From positions 1 through 64,000 of the forward strand of contig JAAYNI010000018.1 of NCBI GenBank assembly GCA_012520995.1: 64,000 nucleotides of DNA. The letters run 5' to 3'. The notes under the pieces were generated by a model, which saw nothing but the letters and a program-made list of their open reading frames with translations, searched no databases and had not been told where the DNA came from. Both the position numbers and the translations under genes were made by a program. Source of the stretch: Candidatus Rifleibacteriota bacterium. GTDB taxonomy: Bacteria; Muiribacteriota; Ozemobacteria; Ozemobacterales; Ozemobacteraceae. Numbering within the stretch: the first letter of the stretch is position 1; each line of letters begins with the position of its first letter. Shown here one piece after another: positions 27,036 through 36,059 of this stretch.

Positions 27036-27644
27036 AATTCTGTCCTAAATTTTATATCCGCAAATGAACACAGATTAACACAGATTAACACAGATGGGAT
27101 TTTAAGCATAGCTTAAAATCAGGGAGCAGTGATTAGGGAGTAGGGTGTAACAGAAAACCAAGAGAAAGACAAAGGACAAAACTGCAGTAAAAATCAAAGC
27201 ATTTATTTCTAATTTGTTCAGCTAGGCATAATCACAATTTTTGCTTGGTCACAGATTAAAGACAGATGATACTTGGCAAACAGTGGTTGTGGATAGTGGT
27301 AGAAATGGCAACGAACAGCCAGTGAGTGAGGGAAGTGAAGTGCTAGAGTTTTAATAGTGCAAAGTGTAAAAAGCTGACAAAATCAGAAAATAAAAAAATA
27401 TCAGTTCTTTTTCCGTGTATTCTGTGTGTTCTGTGGTTTATATAAGCTTTTAGAGTTTTCGCGTGTTTCGTGGTTCCAAGTGTTCTGCTTGATGCAATAA
27501 GAAAATTCAATTTGCCATAGAGCTTTAAATGTATTATCCTGTGCGAATACATCAAAAAAACTATCACGGCTGATTAGAGAGGGTTGAAGTATAATAAATG
27601 CCCTTGCTTGCCGTTGGTATTCATTTGGAAGGAGTTAAACGGAG
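27036..27644. repeat. 609-bp repeat-rich intergenic region
   Basis: No convincing gene is present; the 74-residue minus ORF looks accidental. It holds CACAGATTAA repeated in tandem (27070-27095), a perfect hairpin GATTTTAAGC/GCTTAAAATC (27098-27120) and two TAGGGNG heptamers (27134-27147). There is also CACAGATTAAAGACAGATGA (27251-27270), CAGTGGTTGTGGATAGTGG (27281-27299), and a CTGTGTGTTCTGTGG plus GTGTTTCGTGG block (27415-27474). AGTATAATAAATG near 27590 could be the -10 box of the importer operon, although I find no good -35. Confidence 0.7.
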
Positions 27645-27647
27645 TTG

Positions 27648-29546
27648 ATGCGTAAAGGCTTCTGTACGTTTCTTTTCATGTTCTTTTTCTCCATTTGTTG
27701 GAGTAATATGCCTGCAAATGCTCTGGTGCCGACAGGTCCAGATCTTACAAAACCATTAGACTTGGATTCAGTGCCGGATGAGTTCAAAGAAGAAATAGCT
27801 TCTTTGGACTGGCAAACAAATTTGAATATACGCAATTTCGGAAGTCCCGAAGCAAAAAAAGGCGGCACATTAGTTTGTGTTCAGTCTTCCAGACCTCCGA
27901 CTTTACGTACTACAGGCAGAAACAGCAATACGGTTTTCAATAGTACCCTTGAGGGATTTTGCTATGAAACCATGCTTGCTTTAGATCCTATTACATACGA
28001 TTATTCTCCAAACTTGGCTAAACGCTGGGCTGTGGGCGATGACAAAAAAACTTTCTATTTTGAATTGGATGAAAATGCCAAGTGGTCAGATGGCAACCCT
28101 GTTGTTGCCAACGACATTGTACAGACATGGGTTCTTTACACAGATAAAGGTCTCCAAGACCCGTTTTCAGCAGATTTTTACTCAAAGTATGAAAAACCTA
28201 TTCCAATTACTGACCGTATAGTAAAAGTTTCTTCAAGAGATCTTAACTGGAGAGCTTTTATGTCTATCGGCTTTATGACTATTTTGCCAGGTCATATTTT
28301 GGAAAATCTGACAGCTGAAGATTATTTAAAAGAATATGAACATAAGCTTTTACCGGGAACAGGTCCTTACACTTATTTGTCATCGCCTAATGAGGTAGTT
28401 TCAAACGAGATCTCATTGGCTCGCCGACATGACTGGTGGCAAAAGGATTATAAGCGTAATCAGGGATATTATAACTTCAACATCTTGCGATTTCTCTTCA
28501 TAGCCGACGAGAACCTTATAAAAGAAAAATTTAAAAAGGGAGAAATTGACTGGATGCAGGTAGGTGTTGCTCGCGAATGGCACCAAGAGTTTATTCCTCT
28601 AAAAATGCCTGCTATTTCTAAAGGCTGGATACAACGAAAAAAGGTTTACACCCATCAGCCTGTTGGAACTATGGGTCTTGCATTTAACATCCGTAAGCCT
28701 CCCTTTGATGATATTCGTGTCAGAAAAGCTATAGCTCATCTTTATAACAGAGAGCTTCTTATAGACAGACTTTTCTTTAATGAATATGAACTTTTGGATT
28801 CTTTTTATCCGAATTCTCCTTATGAAAGTCCCAACACTCCTAAAATGCGATATGATCCTGAAAAAGCTGTGCAGCTTTTGGAAGAGGCAGGTTGGCTTCA
28901 AAAAGATCGTGATGCTCAGGGCTGGCTTGTTAAAGACGGGCAGCGATTTGTTCTCGAGTTGAATCTTACAGGCAGCTCAGACCGTATATATACTATTGTT
29001 CAGGAAGACTTCAAAGAAGTCGGTATAGATCTTCAGCTTAAAAAGGTAACTTGGGCGACAGACTTAAGAGAGCTTGGCAACAGAAATTTTAATATTTCCT
29101 TGCGCGCTTATACAGGTCTCACATTCCCGAATCCTGAAAGCTCTATGCACTCCAAGTTCGCAGACTTGCCTAATAACAATAATATCTGGGGATTCAAAAA
29201 TGCCAGAGTTGACGAAATTTGCGATCAATATAATCTGATGTTTGATCCGGCAGAAAGAATTAAGGCGGTTCAGGAAATCGACCAAATAGCCTGTGAAAAT
29301 CATTTATATGCTTTTGGTTGGTATGCTCCTCATACAAGGGTTGTTTACTGGAATAAATTCGGAATGCCCGATTGTGTTTTTTCCAAATCAGGAGACGAAG
29401 CTTCAATACTATCCTTGTGGTGGTATGATGATAAAAAAATGGAAAAACTTCGTGATGCCCGTATTAATAACAAACGCCTGCCGAGAGAAAAAGAGATTGT
29501 CAAATGGTGGGATGAACATTATCCAAGGGAAGGAGCTGCGAACTAA
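27648..29546 (+). CDS. Peptide-type ABC transporter substrate-binding protein (YejA-like)
   Basis: The ATG at 27648 follows GGAG; the track begins one codon earlier at a TTG. About 632 residues start with a Sec signal (KGFCTFLFMFFFSICWSNMPANAL). The body is an SBP family 5 protein: LAKRWAVGDDKKTFYFELDE, AKWSDGNPVVANDIVQTW, and a late RKAIAHLYNRELLIDRLFFN. No lipobox is seen, which suits a periplasmic binding protein of the YejA branch, in contrast with many lipidated OppA proteins. It binds peptides or peptide-like compounds and hands them to the two permeases that follow with no gap (stop then ATG). The ligand is unknown; YejA-type systems take up microcin C-like and longer peptides. Confidence 0.88.
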   Translation: MRKGFCTFLFMFFFSICWSNMPANALVPTGPDLTKPLDLDSVPDEFKEEIASLDWQTNLNIRNFGSPEAKKGGTLVCVQSSRPPTLRTTGRNSNTVFNSTLEGFCYETMLALDPITYDYSPNLAKRWAVGDDKKTFYFELDENAKWSDGNPVVANDIVQTWVLYTDKGLQDPFSADFYSKYEKPIPITDRIVKVSSRDLNWRAFMSIGFMTILPGHILENLTAEDYLKEYEHKLLPGTGPYTYLSSPNEVVSNEISLARRHDWWQKDYKRNQGYYNFNILRFLFIADENLIKEKFKKGEIDWMQVGVAREWHQEFIPLKMPAISKGWIQRKKVYTHQPVGTMGLAFNIRKPPFDDIRVRKAIAHLYNRELLIDRLFFNEYELLDSFYPNSPYESPNTPKMRYDPEKAVQLLEEAGWLQKDRDAQGWLVKDGQRFVLELNLTGSSDRIYTIVQEDFKEVGIDLQLKKVTWATDLRELGNRNFNISLRAYTGLTFPNPESSMHSKFADLPNNNNIWGFKNARVDEICDQYNLMFDPAERIKAVQEIDQIACENHLYAFGWYAPHTRVVYWNKFGMPDCVFSKSGDEASILSLWWYDDKKMEKLRDARINNKRLPREKEIVKWWDEHYPREGAAN

Positions 29547-30851
29547 ATGGCTGATTATTTTATTCGACGCTTATTGCTGATTATTCCTACATTTATAGGA
29601 ATTACATTTTTATCCTTTACAGTTACCAGATATGTTCCTGGTGGTCCTGTTGAACAGGCTATTTTACAATATCAGCAGGCTCAGGGCGGAGGCCAAACAG
29701 GTGAAGGCGGTGCAGGCGGTTCTAGCGGTCTTGACAGCAAGGGAGAAATCTCTCAAGACTTGGTTGATGAGCTCAAAAAAATCTACGGTTTCGACAAACC
29801 ATTATGGATTGCTTATCCTGTATGGCTTAAAAATGTTTTGCTGGGTGACTTGGGCAACTCTTTTACAACTGGCCGTCCAGTATTGCTGGAGATAAGAGAA
29901 AGAATAGGTATTTCTTTGCAATTCGGTATTTCAGGATTTATCATCTCATATCTTGTTTGCATTCCTCTTGGAATATGGAAAGCTGTCAAGCATAACTCCA
30001 CCTTTGATACGGTCACCTCTGTAATGGTTTTTGTGGCTTATTCGATCCCTGGATGGGTTGCCGGTGTTATGCTTCTTATGTTGCTTGGCGGCGGTTCTTT
30101 CGGTAAGGCGATTGTCCCCTTGGGCGGGTCTGAATCGGGTATTATAGAGCCTGGATCTTTCCTGTATAGATTTACTGTCCCTAATGTAAGAGTTTTAAAA
30201 AACGCTACCCCTGAATTCCTTGAAGCTTATCCAGAATATATGAGATTGTATGAACTTGACAAAGAAACTGTTCTGGAAAAACCAGGCGAATTGCCAAAAG
30301 ATGCTACTTCGGAGCAAAAGGAAGCCAGAAGAAAAGCTTTGGAAGCTTATGAGGCTTTTGGACAGATGTGTCCTTTGGTAGTTTCAACAGCTCCTTCCCA
30401 TAATGATTTGAATTTTATCGGGCGTTGCTTAGATATCTTATGGCATATGATTTTACCTGTTTTTTGTTATGTGCTTGGTTCTTTTGCGGGCAAAACTGTC
30501 TTGATGAAAAACTCTCTTATGGAAAATCTTGGGCAAGACTATGTCAGAACAGCCTTTGCTAAAGGTCTCAGCGAGAAGGTAGTTATATTCAAACATGCTT
30601 TCAGAAACTCACTGATTCCTTTGGCCACAGGTTTGGGACATGCTCTTTCAATTGTTTTGGCTGGTTCTTATTTGATTGAGAAAGTCTTTAATATCAACGG
30701 TTTCGGTCTATTGGGCTATGAATCGCTTATTGGCAGAGACTATCCTGTGACATTGGGCATTTTGGTTATATCGTCAATTTTAGCCTTGATTGGAAATATA
30801 ATTTCCGACTTTCTCTATTGTTTAATTGACCCGAGGATTGAATTTTCATGA
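29547..30851 (+). CDS. ABC transporter permease, YejB/OppB-like, with insertion
   Basis: The start directly follows the stop of the binding-protein gene. The 434 residues read like YejB: DYFIRRLLLIIPTFIGITFL, a Gly-rich loop, LKKIYGFDKPLWIAYPVWLK, the EAA loop VRTAFAKGLSEKVVIFKHAF, and the end LYCLIDPRIEFS. E. coli YejB is about 364 residues. The excess is a charged loop of roughly 90 residues between helices (FLYRFTVPNVRVLKNATPEF through AFGQMCPLVVS), probably periplasmic. It forms the heterodimeric pore with the next gene product, which its last 4 bp overlap. The insertion may adapt the pore to the partner extension. Confidence 0.9.
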   Translation: MADYFIRRLLLIIPTFIGITFLSFTVTRYVPGGPVEQAILQYQQAQGGGQTGEGGAGGSSGLDSKGEISQDLVDELKKIYGFDKPLWIAYPVWLKNVLLGDLGNSFTTGRPVLLEIRERIGISLQFGISGFIISYLVCIPLGIWKAVKHNSTFDTVTSVMVFVAYSIPGWVAGVMLLMLLGGGSFGKAIVPLGGSESGIIEPGSFLYRFTVPNVRVLKNATPEFLEAYPEYMRLYELDKETVLEKPGELPKDATSEQKEARRKALEAYEAFGQMCPLVVSTAPSHNDLNFIGRCLDILWHMILPVFCYVLGSFAGKTVLMKNSLMENLGQDYVRTAFAKGLSEKVVIFKHAFRNSLIPLATGLGHALSIVLAGSYLIEKVFNINGFGLLGYESLIGRDYPVTLGILVISSILALIGNIISDFLYCLIDPRIEFS

Positions 30852-32623
30852 GCAGCGCACAAGATAATAAAAGCCATGGAATGGCTTATCGCCTTTTACT
30901 GAATATTTTACGTTTCGTGCTTTTTGTAGCTATTTTCACAGTAACTTTTATCTTTATAGATAAAATATCTGCCACTATGTCGAGAGGCATGATACGCTTC
31001 TTGAGAATAGCTGCACTCATTGTAGGCGGGGTTGCATCTTTCTATGTTGCCCCTATAATTGTAAGCGTTTTTGATGCTTTTAAGCTTTTTTTCACAACCC
31101 CAATTTTCAAACGCAGATGGAGAAAGTTTACAACCCTTAAAAGAGGCTACTGGTCTTTTATAATTATACTGACTCTTTTTGTGATTTCTTGGTTTGCTGG
31201 GGTTCTTATAAATGATAAAGCTTTGTTCGTTTCTTACAAGGGAAAATACTATTTTCCGGTGTTTGCTTCTCATTACAATGGCAGAGAGTTTGGTCTTGAT
31301 TCCTATAGTTCTCCTAACTATAGGGTTCTCAAGCAAATATTTAATGCCAGAAATGCAGAAAATAAAGCGGCCTTGGAAAAAATGTTCCCTTCCAAGAGCG
31401 ATATTCCTAAAGATCTGTCCTCTTTGCCGAAAGAATTGGCAGATTATATAAAACATGGTCCCGATAAGGTTATTTTACCAATTTATCCTTTTGGAACTAC
31501 AGCCAACCTTATGGAAGAGCTGCCATCCAGACCTCCTCATCCTCCTCTCAGGGGAGAAGCCAGTCTGAAATCTTCTGCTTGGATAGATATTTTCCTCACG
31601 GAAGACCAATATGAATTTGCTGAAGGCAGAGATGCTTATTTGGATAAACTTTCCGATGAGCTTTTGGCAAAGGGTAAAGACCCCGACGTTGAGATGCTTA
31701 AAGTCGTACGTAAAGAGATCAGATCTGGCAATATCAAGCTAAAACCTGCTGTTAAATATCCTTGGGCTGGTCTTTATATGAAGTATGATTTGTTTGTATT
31801 GCCGGAAACCAGGCCTACTGACCAAGAATTAATAGAAGTTTTCAAAAAACCTGAATGGGTAGGTTACAGTAATTATCAGCTTTATAAAAAAATGGCTGAA
31901 AACGGTATGCTGGAACTTAAGCCGGGAGTTGAGCCAATAAACTATCCTCACTTCTTAGGAACAGATGACCGGGGCAGAGATGTTTTTGCCAGAATGGTAT
32001 ACGGTTTCAGAATTTCTATTTCCTTCTCGCTTTTGGTCACAACCCTATGCTATGCGATAGGTATCTGTATTGGAGCTTTCTTAGGCTATTATGGCGGATG
32101 GTTTGACATAATTATGCAGCGTATAGTCGAAATATGGTCAGCAACACCATTCCTTTATACTGTAATGATTCTGGCGACTTTTATAACACCTAACTTTTTC
32201 TTGTTGGCCATAATTCTAGTGTTCTTCAACTGGATAAGTATGACTTACTATATAAGAGCTGAATTTCTGCGTGAAAAGTCAAAAGATTACGTGGCAGCAG
32301 CAAAAGCAATAGGCTGTACAGATTTTGAAATTATCTTCAAACACATATTGCCTAACGCTTTGACTCCCGTTATTTCCTTTGCGCCTTTTGCCATAGTCGG
32401 CAATATTGGCTCCTTGGTGTCTCTTGACTTCCTTGGCTTTGGTCTTCCTGCTCCGACCCCATCTTGGGGTGAACTCTTAGGGCAGGGCTTAGCGAATCTT
32501 TCTAAGCCTTGGTTGATTTTGTCTCCGACTTTGGCGATGTTTTTCACTCTGCTTTTAGTTTCCTTTATTGGCGAAGCAATTAGAGAAGCATTCGATCCCA
32601 AGCAGTATTCGCGTCTCAGATAA
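30848..32623 (+). CDS. ABC transporter permease, YejE/OppC-like, N-terminally extended
   Basis: The 591 residues are much longer than YejE or OppC (about 300-340). The C-terminal 220 residues hold the standard permease: HFLGTDDRGRDVFARMVYGF, several helices, the EAA loop YVAAAKAIGCTDFEIIFKHI and the end EAIREAFDPKQYSR. The extra N-terminal half contains two or three hydrophobic helices (LRFVLFVAIFTVTFIFID, IIILTLFVISWFAGVLI) and a large soluble region of about 170 residues with no known fold. That region is presumably periplasmic and next to the binding protein. The start overlaps the YejB-like gene (ATGA), so the two subunits are coupled. Confidence 0.88.
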   Translation: MSSAQDNKSHGMAYRLLLNILRFVLFVAIFTVTFIFIDKISATMSRGMIRFLRIAALIVGGVASFYVAPIIVSVFDAFKLFFTTPIFKRRWRKFTTLKRGYWSFIIILTLFVISWFAGVLINDKALFVSYKGKYYFPVFASHYNGREFGLDSYSSPNYRVLKQIFNARNAENKAALEKMFPSKSDIPKDLSSLPKELADYIKHGPDKVILPIYPFGTTANLMEELPSRPPHPPLRGEASLKSSAWIDIFLTEDQYEFAEGRDAYLDKLSDELLAKGKDPDVEMLKVVRKEIRSGNIKLKPAVKYPWAGLYMKYDLFVLPETRPTDQELIEVFKKPEWVGYSNYQLYKKMAENGMLELKPGVEPINYPHFLGTDDRGRDVFARMVYGFRISISFSLLVTTLCYAIGICIGAFLGYYGGWFDIIMQRIVEIWSATPFLYTVMILATFITPNFFLLAIILVFFNWISMTYYIRAEFLREKSKDYVAAAKAIGCTDFEIIFKHILPNALTPVISFAPFAIVGNIGSLVSLDFLGFGLPAPTPSWGELLGQGLANLSKPWLILSPTLAMFFTLLLVSFIGEAIREAFDPKQYSRLR

Positions 32624-32634
32624 GGAGCAATATA

Positions 32635-33642
32635 ATGACAGACAATAATCAACTCTTAGTTGTAAAAGATTTGTGCACATACTTCAAGACTGAAGCGGGA
32701 ATAGCCAAGGCTGTTGATGGAGTAAGCTTTGATATAAAACGCAATGAAGTATTAGGAATAGTAGGCGAGTCCGGTTCAGGCAAATCTGTAACCTCCTTGT
32801 CGATAATGCAGCTGATTCCCAATCCTCCAGGTAAAATAGTTTCAGGCAGTATAGAGTTTAATGGAGTAGATCTTCTTAAGCCTTATTATGAAGGTGATTA
32901 CGAACACATTCGCAAGATAAGAGGCAATAAGATATCCATGATCTTCCAAGAGCCTATGACAAGCTTGAATCCGCTGTTTACTGTTGGCGATCAGATTGCA
33001 GAAAGCTTTATTCTTCACCAAGGAATGAATCGGGATGAAGCTTTGGACGCTGCAGCTGAAATGCTGGATCTGGTTGGGATACCTTCATCTAAAAAACGTA
33101 TATATGACTATCCGCATCAGTTTTCAGGCGGCATGAGGCAGCGTGTTATGATTGCCATGGCTTTGGCTTGCAATCCTGAGCTGCTGATAGCAGACGAGCC
33201 CACAACTGCTCTTGACGTCACAATTCAAGCTCAGATCCTTGAACTGATGATGGAAGTCAAACAAAAAACTAAGGGCGCCGCAGTTCTCTTGATTACGCAT
33301 GACATGGCAGTAATAGCTGAAACTTGTCAAAGAGTTATTGTTATGTATTGCGGAAAAATTCAAGAAATAGCTGACGTAAAAACCATATTCAACTCTCCGA
33401 TACATCCTTATACTCGCGGCCTTCTTGCCTCTCTGCCTAAGCCTGGGCAAAGAGTCAGAAGACTGCACACTATCGAAGGAATGGTTCCTTCACTCTTTGC
33501 TTTGCCAAAGGGCTGTTCTTTCCAAGACAGGTGCAGTGATGTGACAGAAATATGCAGACGGAAAATGCCTGAAATGACAGAGATATCGCAAGGGCATTTA
33601 GTCAGGTGTCACAATGCCGTAAAAGCTAAGCAGGAGAAATAA
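32635..33642 (+). CDS. Peptide ABC transporter ATPase, OppD/DppD-like
   Basis: The 335 residues contain Walker A GESGSGKS, the Q-loop [13 protein letters not shown], the signature [15 protein letters not shown] and Walker [15 protein letters not shown], then the His switch ITHDMA. The C-terminal oligopeptide-transporter domain (TIGR01727 type) with clustered Cys follows ([23 protein letters not shown]), as in OppD-like proteins that bind an Fe-S cluster. It powers the importer together with the next gene. An AAGGAG site precedes the ATG. In E. coli yej operons both ATPases are one fused YejF; here they are separate. Confidence 0.92.
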   Translation: MTDNNQLLVVKDLCTYFKTEAGIAKAVDGVSFDIKRNEVLGIVGESGSGKSVTSLSIMQLIPNPPGKIVSGSIEFNGVDLLKPYYEGDYEHIRKIRGNKISMIFQEPMTSLNPLFTVGDQIAESFILHQGMNRDEALDAAAEMLDLVGIPSSKKRIYDYPHQFSGGMRQRVMIAMALACNPELLIADEPTTALDVTIQAQILELMMEVKQKTKGAAVLLITHDMAVIAETCQRVIVMYCGKIQEIADVKTIFNSPIHPYTRGLLASLPKPGQRVRRLHTIEGMVPSLFALPKGCSFQDRCSDVTEICRRKMPEMTEISQGHLVRCHNAVKAKQEK

Positions 33643-33644
33643 TT

Positions 33645-34694
33645 ATGACGGATAAAGCAAAAGACAGAAGAGTTCTTCTGGATGTCAATAATTTAAAGAT
33701 GTATTTCCCGGTACTGGGTGGTATTTTCAAATCTAAAATAGGCGATGTTAAGGCTGTAGACGGTGTTTCTTTCAAGCTTTATGAAGGTGAAACCCTTGGC
33801 TTGGTCGGTGAATCAGGATGCGGCAAATCTACAACCGGCAAATGTCTGATAAATCTTAATAAACCAACTTCAGGCAGCATAAGACTTAGCTATTTTGACG
33901 GACAATTTGAAAATGAAGAAGTAGAGCTGGTAGGTCTTACTGATAATCAAATGAGACCTCATAGAGCCTACACGCAAATGATATTCCAAGACCCTTATTC
34001 TTCTTTGAATCCCAGAATGACAGTCGAAGATATCATAATGGAGCCCCTGACTATACACCGTCCTAGAATGACTTTGCTTGAAAAAAGAGCGGAAGTGGCT
34101 AGTCTTATGAAAAAGGTTGGCCTGTCAGAAGAACAAGCCAGCAGGTATCCTCATGAATTTTCGGGCGGTCAACGTCAGAGAGTTGGTATTGCAAGAGCTT
34201 TGGCAACAAAGCCTAAGCTTGTTATTGCTGACGAACCTGTTTCAGCTCTTGACGTCTCAATACAAGCTCAAGTCATCAACCTCATGCAAGACTTGCAGGA
34301 AGAATATAATCTTACATATATTTTTATAGCTCATGATTTGGCTGTTGTTGAGCATATATCGGACAGAATTGCTGTTATGTATCTGGGAAATATAGTAGAA
34401 ATAGCTGATACAGAAGAAATTTTTTCGAATCCTCAGCATCCATACACAAGGGCGTTGCTTTCTGCAATACCTCATCCAGATCCTAACCGTGAGAAAACTC
34501 AACGCATACTTCTGGAGGGCGATGTGCCTTCTCCGCTGCATAAACCTGCTGGTTGTCCGTTTAATCCACGCTGTTCCTATGCGGACTCAATATGCAGAAA
34601 AGAAGTTCCAAAATTAGACCCTATTCGCTCGCTAAATGGCGGCGAGCATAAAGTAGCTTGTTTCTTGATGAATGAGCTCAATTATAGAAAGTAA
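33645..34694 (+). CDS. Peptide ABC transporter ATPase, OppF/DppF-like
   Basis: This is the second ATPase half, 349 residues, starting 2 bp after the OppD-like stop with AGGAG upstream. Motifs: Walker A GESGCGKS, IFQDPYSSLNPRM, signature FSGGQRQRVGIARAL, Walker B LVIADEPVSALDVS, AHDLAVVEHI, and the Cys-bearing tail GCPFNPRCSYADSICRKEV with HKVACF. The Gly-Cys-Gly form of Walker A and the Val-Ser after ADEP are typical of the F subunit, so the D and F roles can be assigned. It completes a five-gene importer. Confidence 0.92.
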   Translation: MTDKAKDRRVLLDVNNLKMYFPVLGGIFKSKIGDVKAVDGVSFKLYEGETLGLVGESGCGKSTTGKCLINLNKPTSGSIRLSYFDGQFENEEVELVGLTDNQMRPHRAYTQMIFQDPYSSLNPRMTVEDIIMEPLTIHRPRMTLLEKRAEVASLMKKVGLSEEQASRYPHEFSGGQRQRVGIARALATKPKLVIADEPVSALDVSIQAQVINLMQDLQEEYNLTYIFIAHDLAVVEHISDRIAVMYLGNIVEIADTEEIFSNPQHPYTRALLSAIPHPDPNREKTQRILLEGDVPSPLHKPAGCPFNPRCSYADSICRKEVPKLDPIRSLNGGEHKVACFLMNELNYRK

Positions 34695-34719
34695 TAAAAG
34701 ATAATAAAAGGAAAACACA

Positions 34720-35142
34720 ATGTCTGATTCAACATCCGCTAAGGTTGCTAATGTTTTAAAACTCAAAGATATTTTTCGCGAGAAATTCGGGATGAAAAAA
34801 AATCCTGACAGCAGAGATCCTCTGACCTATTGCGGAGTTACTAATTCAGACATAGTTGCTAAAATAGCAGTAGAAGTTGAAAAGTATTTTGGAGAAGCAA
34901 CTAAGCCTGCAGGGCAAGGCTGTTTCTTTAAAAATCTTTTCAACCCTGTCTACAAACAAGTTGGCGCTTTAAAGAAAGATCAAACTTTTTACATGATAGA
35001 GCTGGAAAAAGACATCTATTTGTATTGCGCCTTTTGGCCTTGGGGCTCTGATCCTGTGAAAACTTCAGTCAGATTGGGGATTTTATCGCCTGACGATAAG
35101 AAATCTGAAGCTTTGCTTAAAGAATACTCAGGCAAGTTCTGA
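34720..35142 (+). CDS. Conserved-looking 140-residue protein, unknown
   Basis: A good ribosome site (AAAAGGAAAA) lies just before the ATG, and it starts 25 bp after the OppF-like gene, so it is probably the sixth gene of the importer transcript. It has no signal peptide or membrane helix. The chain has mixed charges and an aromatic-rich central part (TFYMIELEKDIYLYCAFWPW). Two Cys are present (TYCGVT, GQGCFFK). I recognise no family. An accessory role in peptide import or peptide handling is inferred from position only. Confidence 0.6.
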   Translation: MSDSTSAKVANVLKLKDIFREKFGMKKNPDSRDPLTYCGVTNSDIVAKIAVEVEKYFGEATKPAGQGCFFKNLFNPVYKQVGALKKDQTFYMIELEKDIYLYCAFWPWGSDPVKTSVRLGILSPDDKKSEALLKEYSGKF

Positions 35143-35388
35143 CTAGTGCTTTGTTTTACCTAAAACTTACTTTTAAAAGACAATCCAGCTACAGAACAAA
35201 TCATTGTTGGCAGCTGCTAAGATCGCGCTGTGATAAGTGCTGAGTGGCGGGTGGCGAGTTGGTTGTTTAAAACTCAATATTTGAAACCAACAACTGCTGT
35301 GAGATGTTAATAAATACTGTTGTTTTTAGTCCTCTCTGTGGAAAGAATGTACCCAATAATAAACTTTTAAATCTTATGGAGCTTCGGG
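35143..35388. repeat. Intergenic heptamer element, copy B
   Basis: Positions 35216-35323 align with copies A and C: CTAAGATCGC, then TGAGTGGCGGGTGGCGAGTT, then GTTGGTTG paired with AACCAACAAC in an imperfect hairpin, then TTAATAAATACTGTTG. No ORF is seen. The downstream gene start has GGAG 7-8 bases before its ATG. Confidence 0.65.
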
Positions 35389-35955
35389 ATGAATTTGAAC
35401 TTTACTCCTAAAACTATACCTGCTGAATCACAACCTTGGGCTGAAAACTTGAAAAAGTTGCTTGAGAAATGTAAATTTTCTGTGCCTTTTCAAGTTTCAA
35501 TAGAAGCTGTTTATCATTCTCATGATAAATTAGATTGGGTAATAGAGGGCTTTGTAGACCCTGACGATAATCTCTTGATGAGTTTTTATGATATAAAGTT
35601 TGAAGATTCATCTGATAAATACCAAGAAGGCCAGTCTTTACCTTTCAGAATAGGAGGGGCTGGTTGTGAACTGGAGCTAATTTCAGAAGCTTCTGAAGAT
35701 GAAGAAGATCTCTTCATGATGATTTCGGAAGGTCCTGCTTTTGCTTCTTACCGTTTTACAGGGATAATAAGAAAAATAGTTCGCATGGCGGACACAAGTC
35801 TTATGATTACTTTAGCTGTGGCTAAAGATGAAGATCAAGAAGATGTCCTTTTTCCTGTGTATGTGAACAAAGACTTTGTTCCTGAAGAATGCAACTTCAA
35901 AAAGGGTGCTACTGTTTCTCTTTTAGCAGTGCTCGGCGGCTTTATGAGCATCTGA
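35389..35955 (+). CDS. Acidic cytoplasmic protein, unknown
   Basis: The 188 residues are strongly acidic (SEASEDEEDLFMMISEG, KDEDQEDVLFPVYV) and have no signal or membrane helix. The pattern of short alternating hydrophobic runs suggests a beta-rich fold. The ATG has GGAG close upstream. It stands alone between repeat copy B and another short repeat (AGTGGGTTGTGGGTAGTGG, 35961-35979), which follows its stop. No family recognised. Confidence 0.55.
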   Translation: MNLNFTPKTIPAESQPWAENLKKLLEKCKFSVPFQVSIEAVYHSHDKLDWVIEGFVDPDDNLLMSFYDIKFEDSSDKYQEGQSLPFRIGGAGCELELISEASEDEEDLFMMISEGPAFASYRFTGIIRKIVRMADTSLMITLAVAKDEDQEDVLFPVYVNKDFVPEECNFKKGATVSLLAVLGGFMSI

Positions 35956-35960
35956 AAAAC

Positions 35961-35979
35961 AGTGGGTTGTGGGTAGTGG
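35961..35979. repeat. AGTGGGT/TGTGGGT/AGTGG heptamer repeat
   Basis: Two and a half 7-bp units lie 5 bp after the stop of the acidic protein gene. A near copy is at 27281-27299 (CAGTGGTTGTGGATAGTGG). Confidence 0.55.
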
Positions 35980-36059
35980 ACAGAAAGAACACCGAACCAT
36001 AGAAAGATAAACAACGTATATTTATTGGCATCTCAAAGTAGTTTTCAGTTTCATCAATA

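Noticed and set aside
27343-27567. 74-residue minus-strand ORF in the repeat-rich gap
   Set aside because: It runs through the CTGTGTTCTGTGG and GTGTTTCGTGG repeats and has no domain or ribosome site.
30908-31456. 182-residue minus-strand ORF inside the YejE-like permease
   Set aside because: It overlaps the N-terminal extension of the permease. That raised the question whether the extension is real, but the plus frame has coupled start, helices and continuous coding, so the minus ORF is taken as a shadow.
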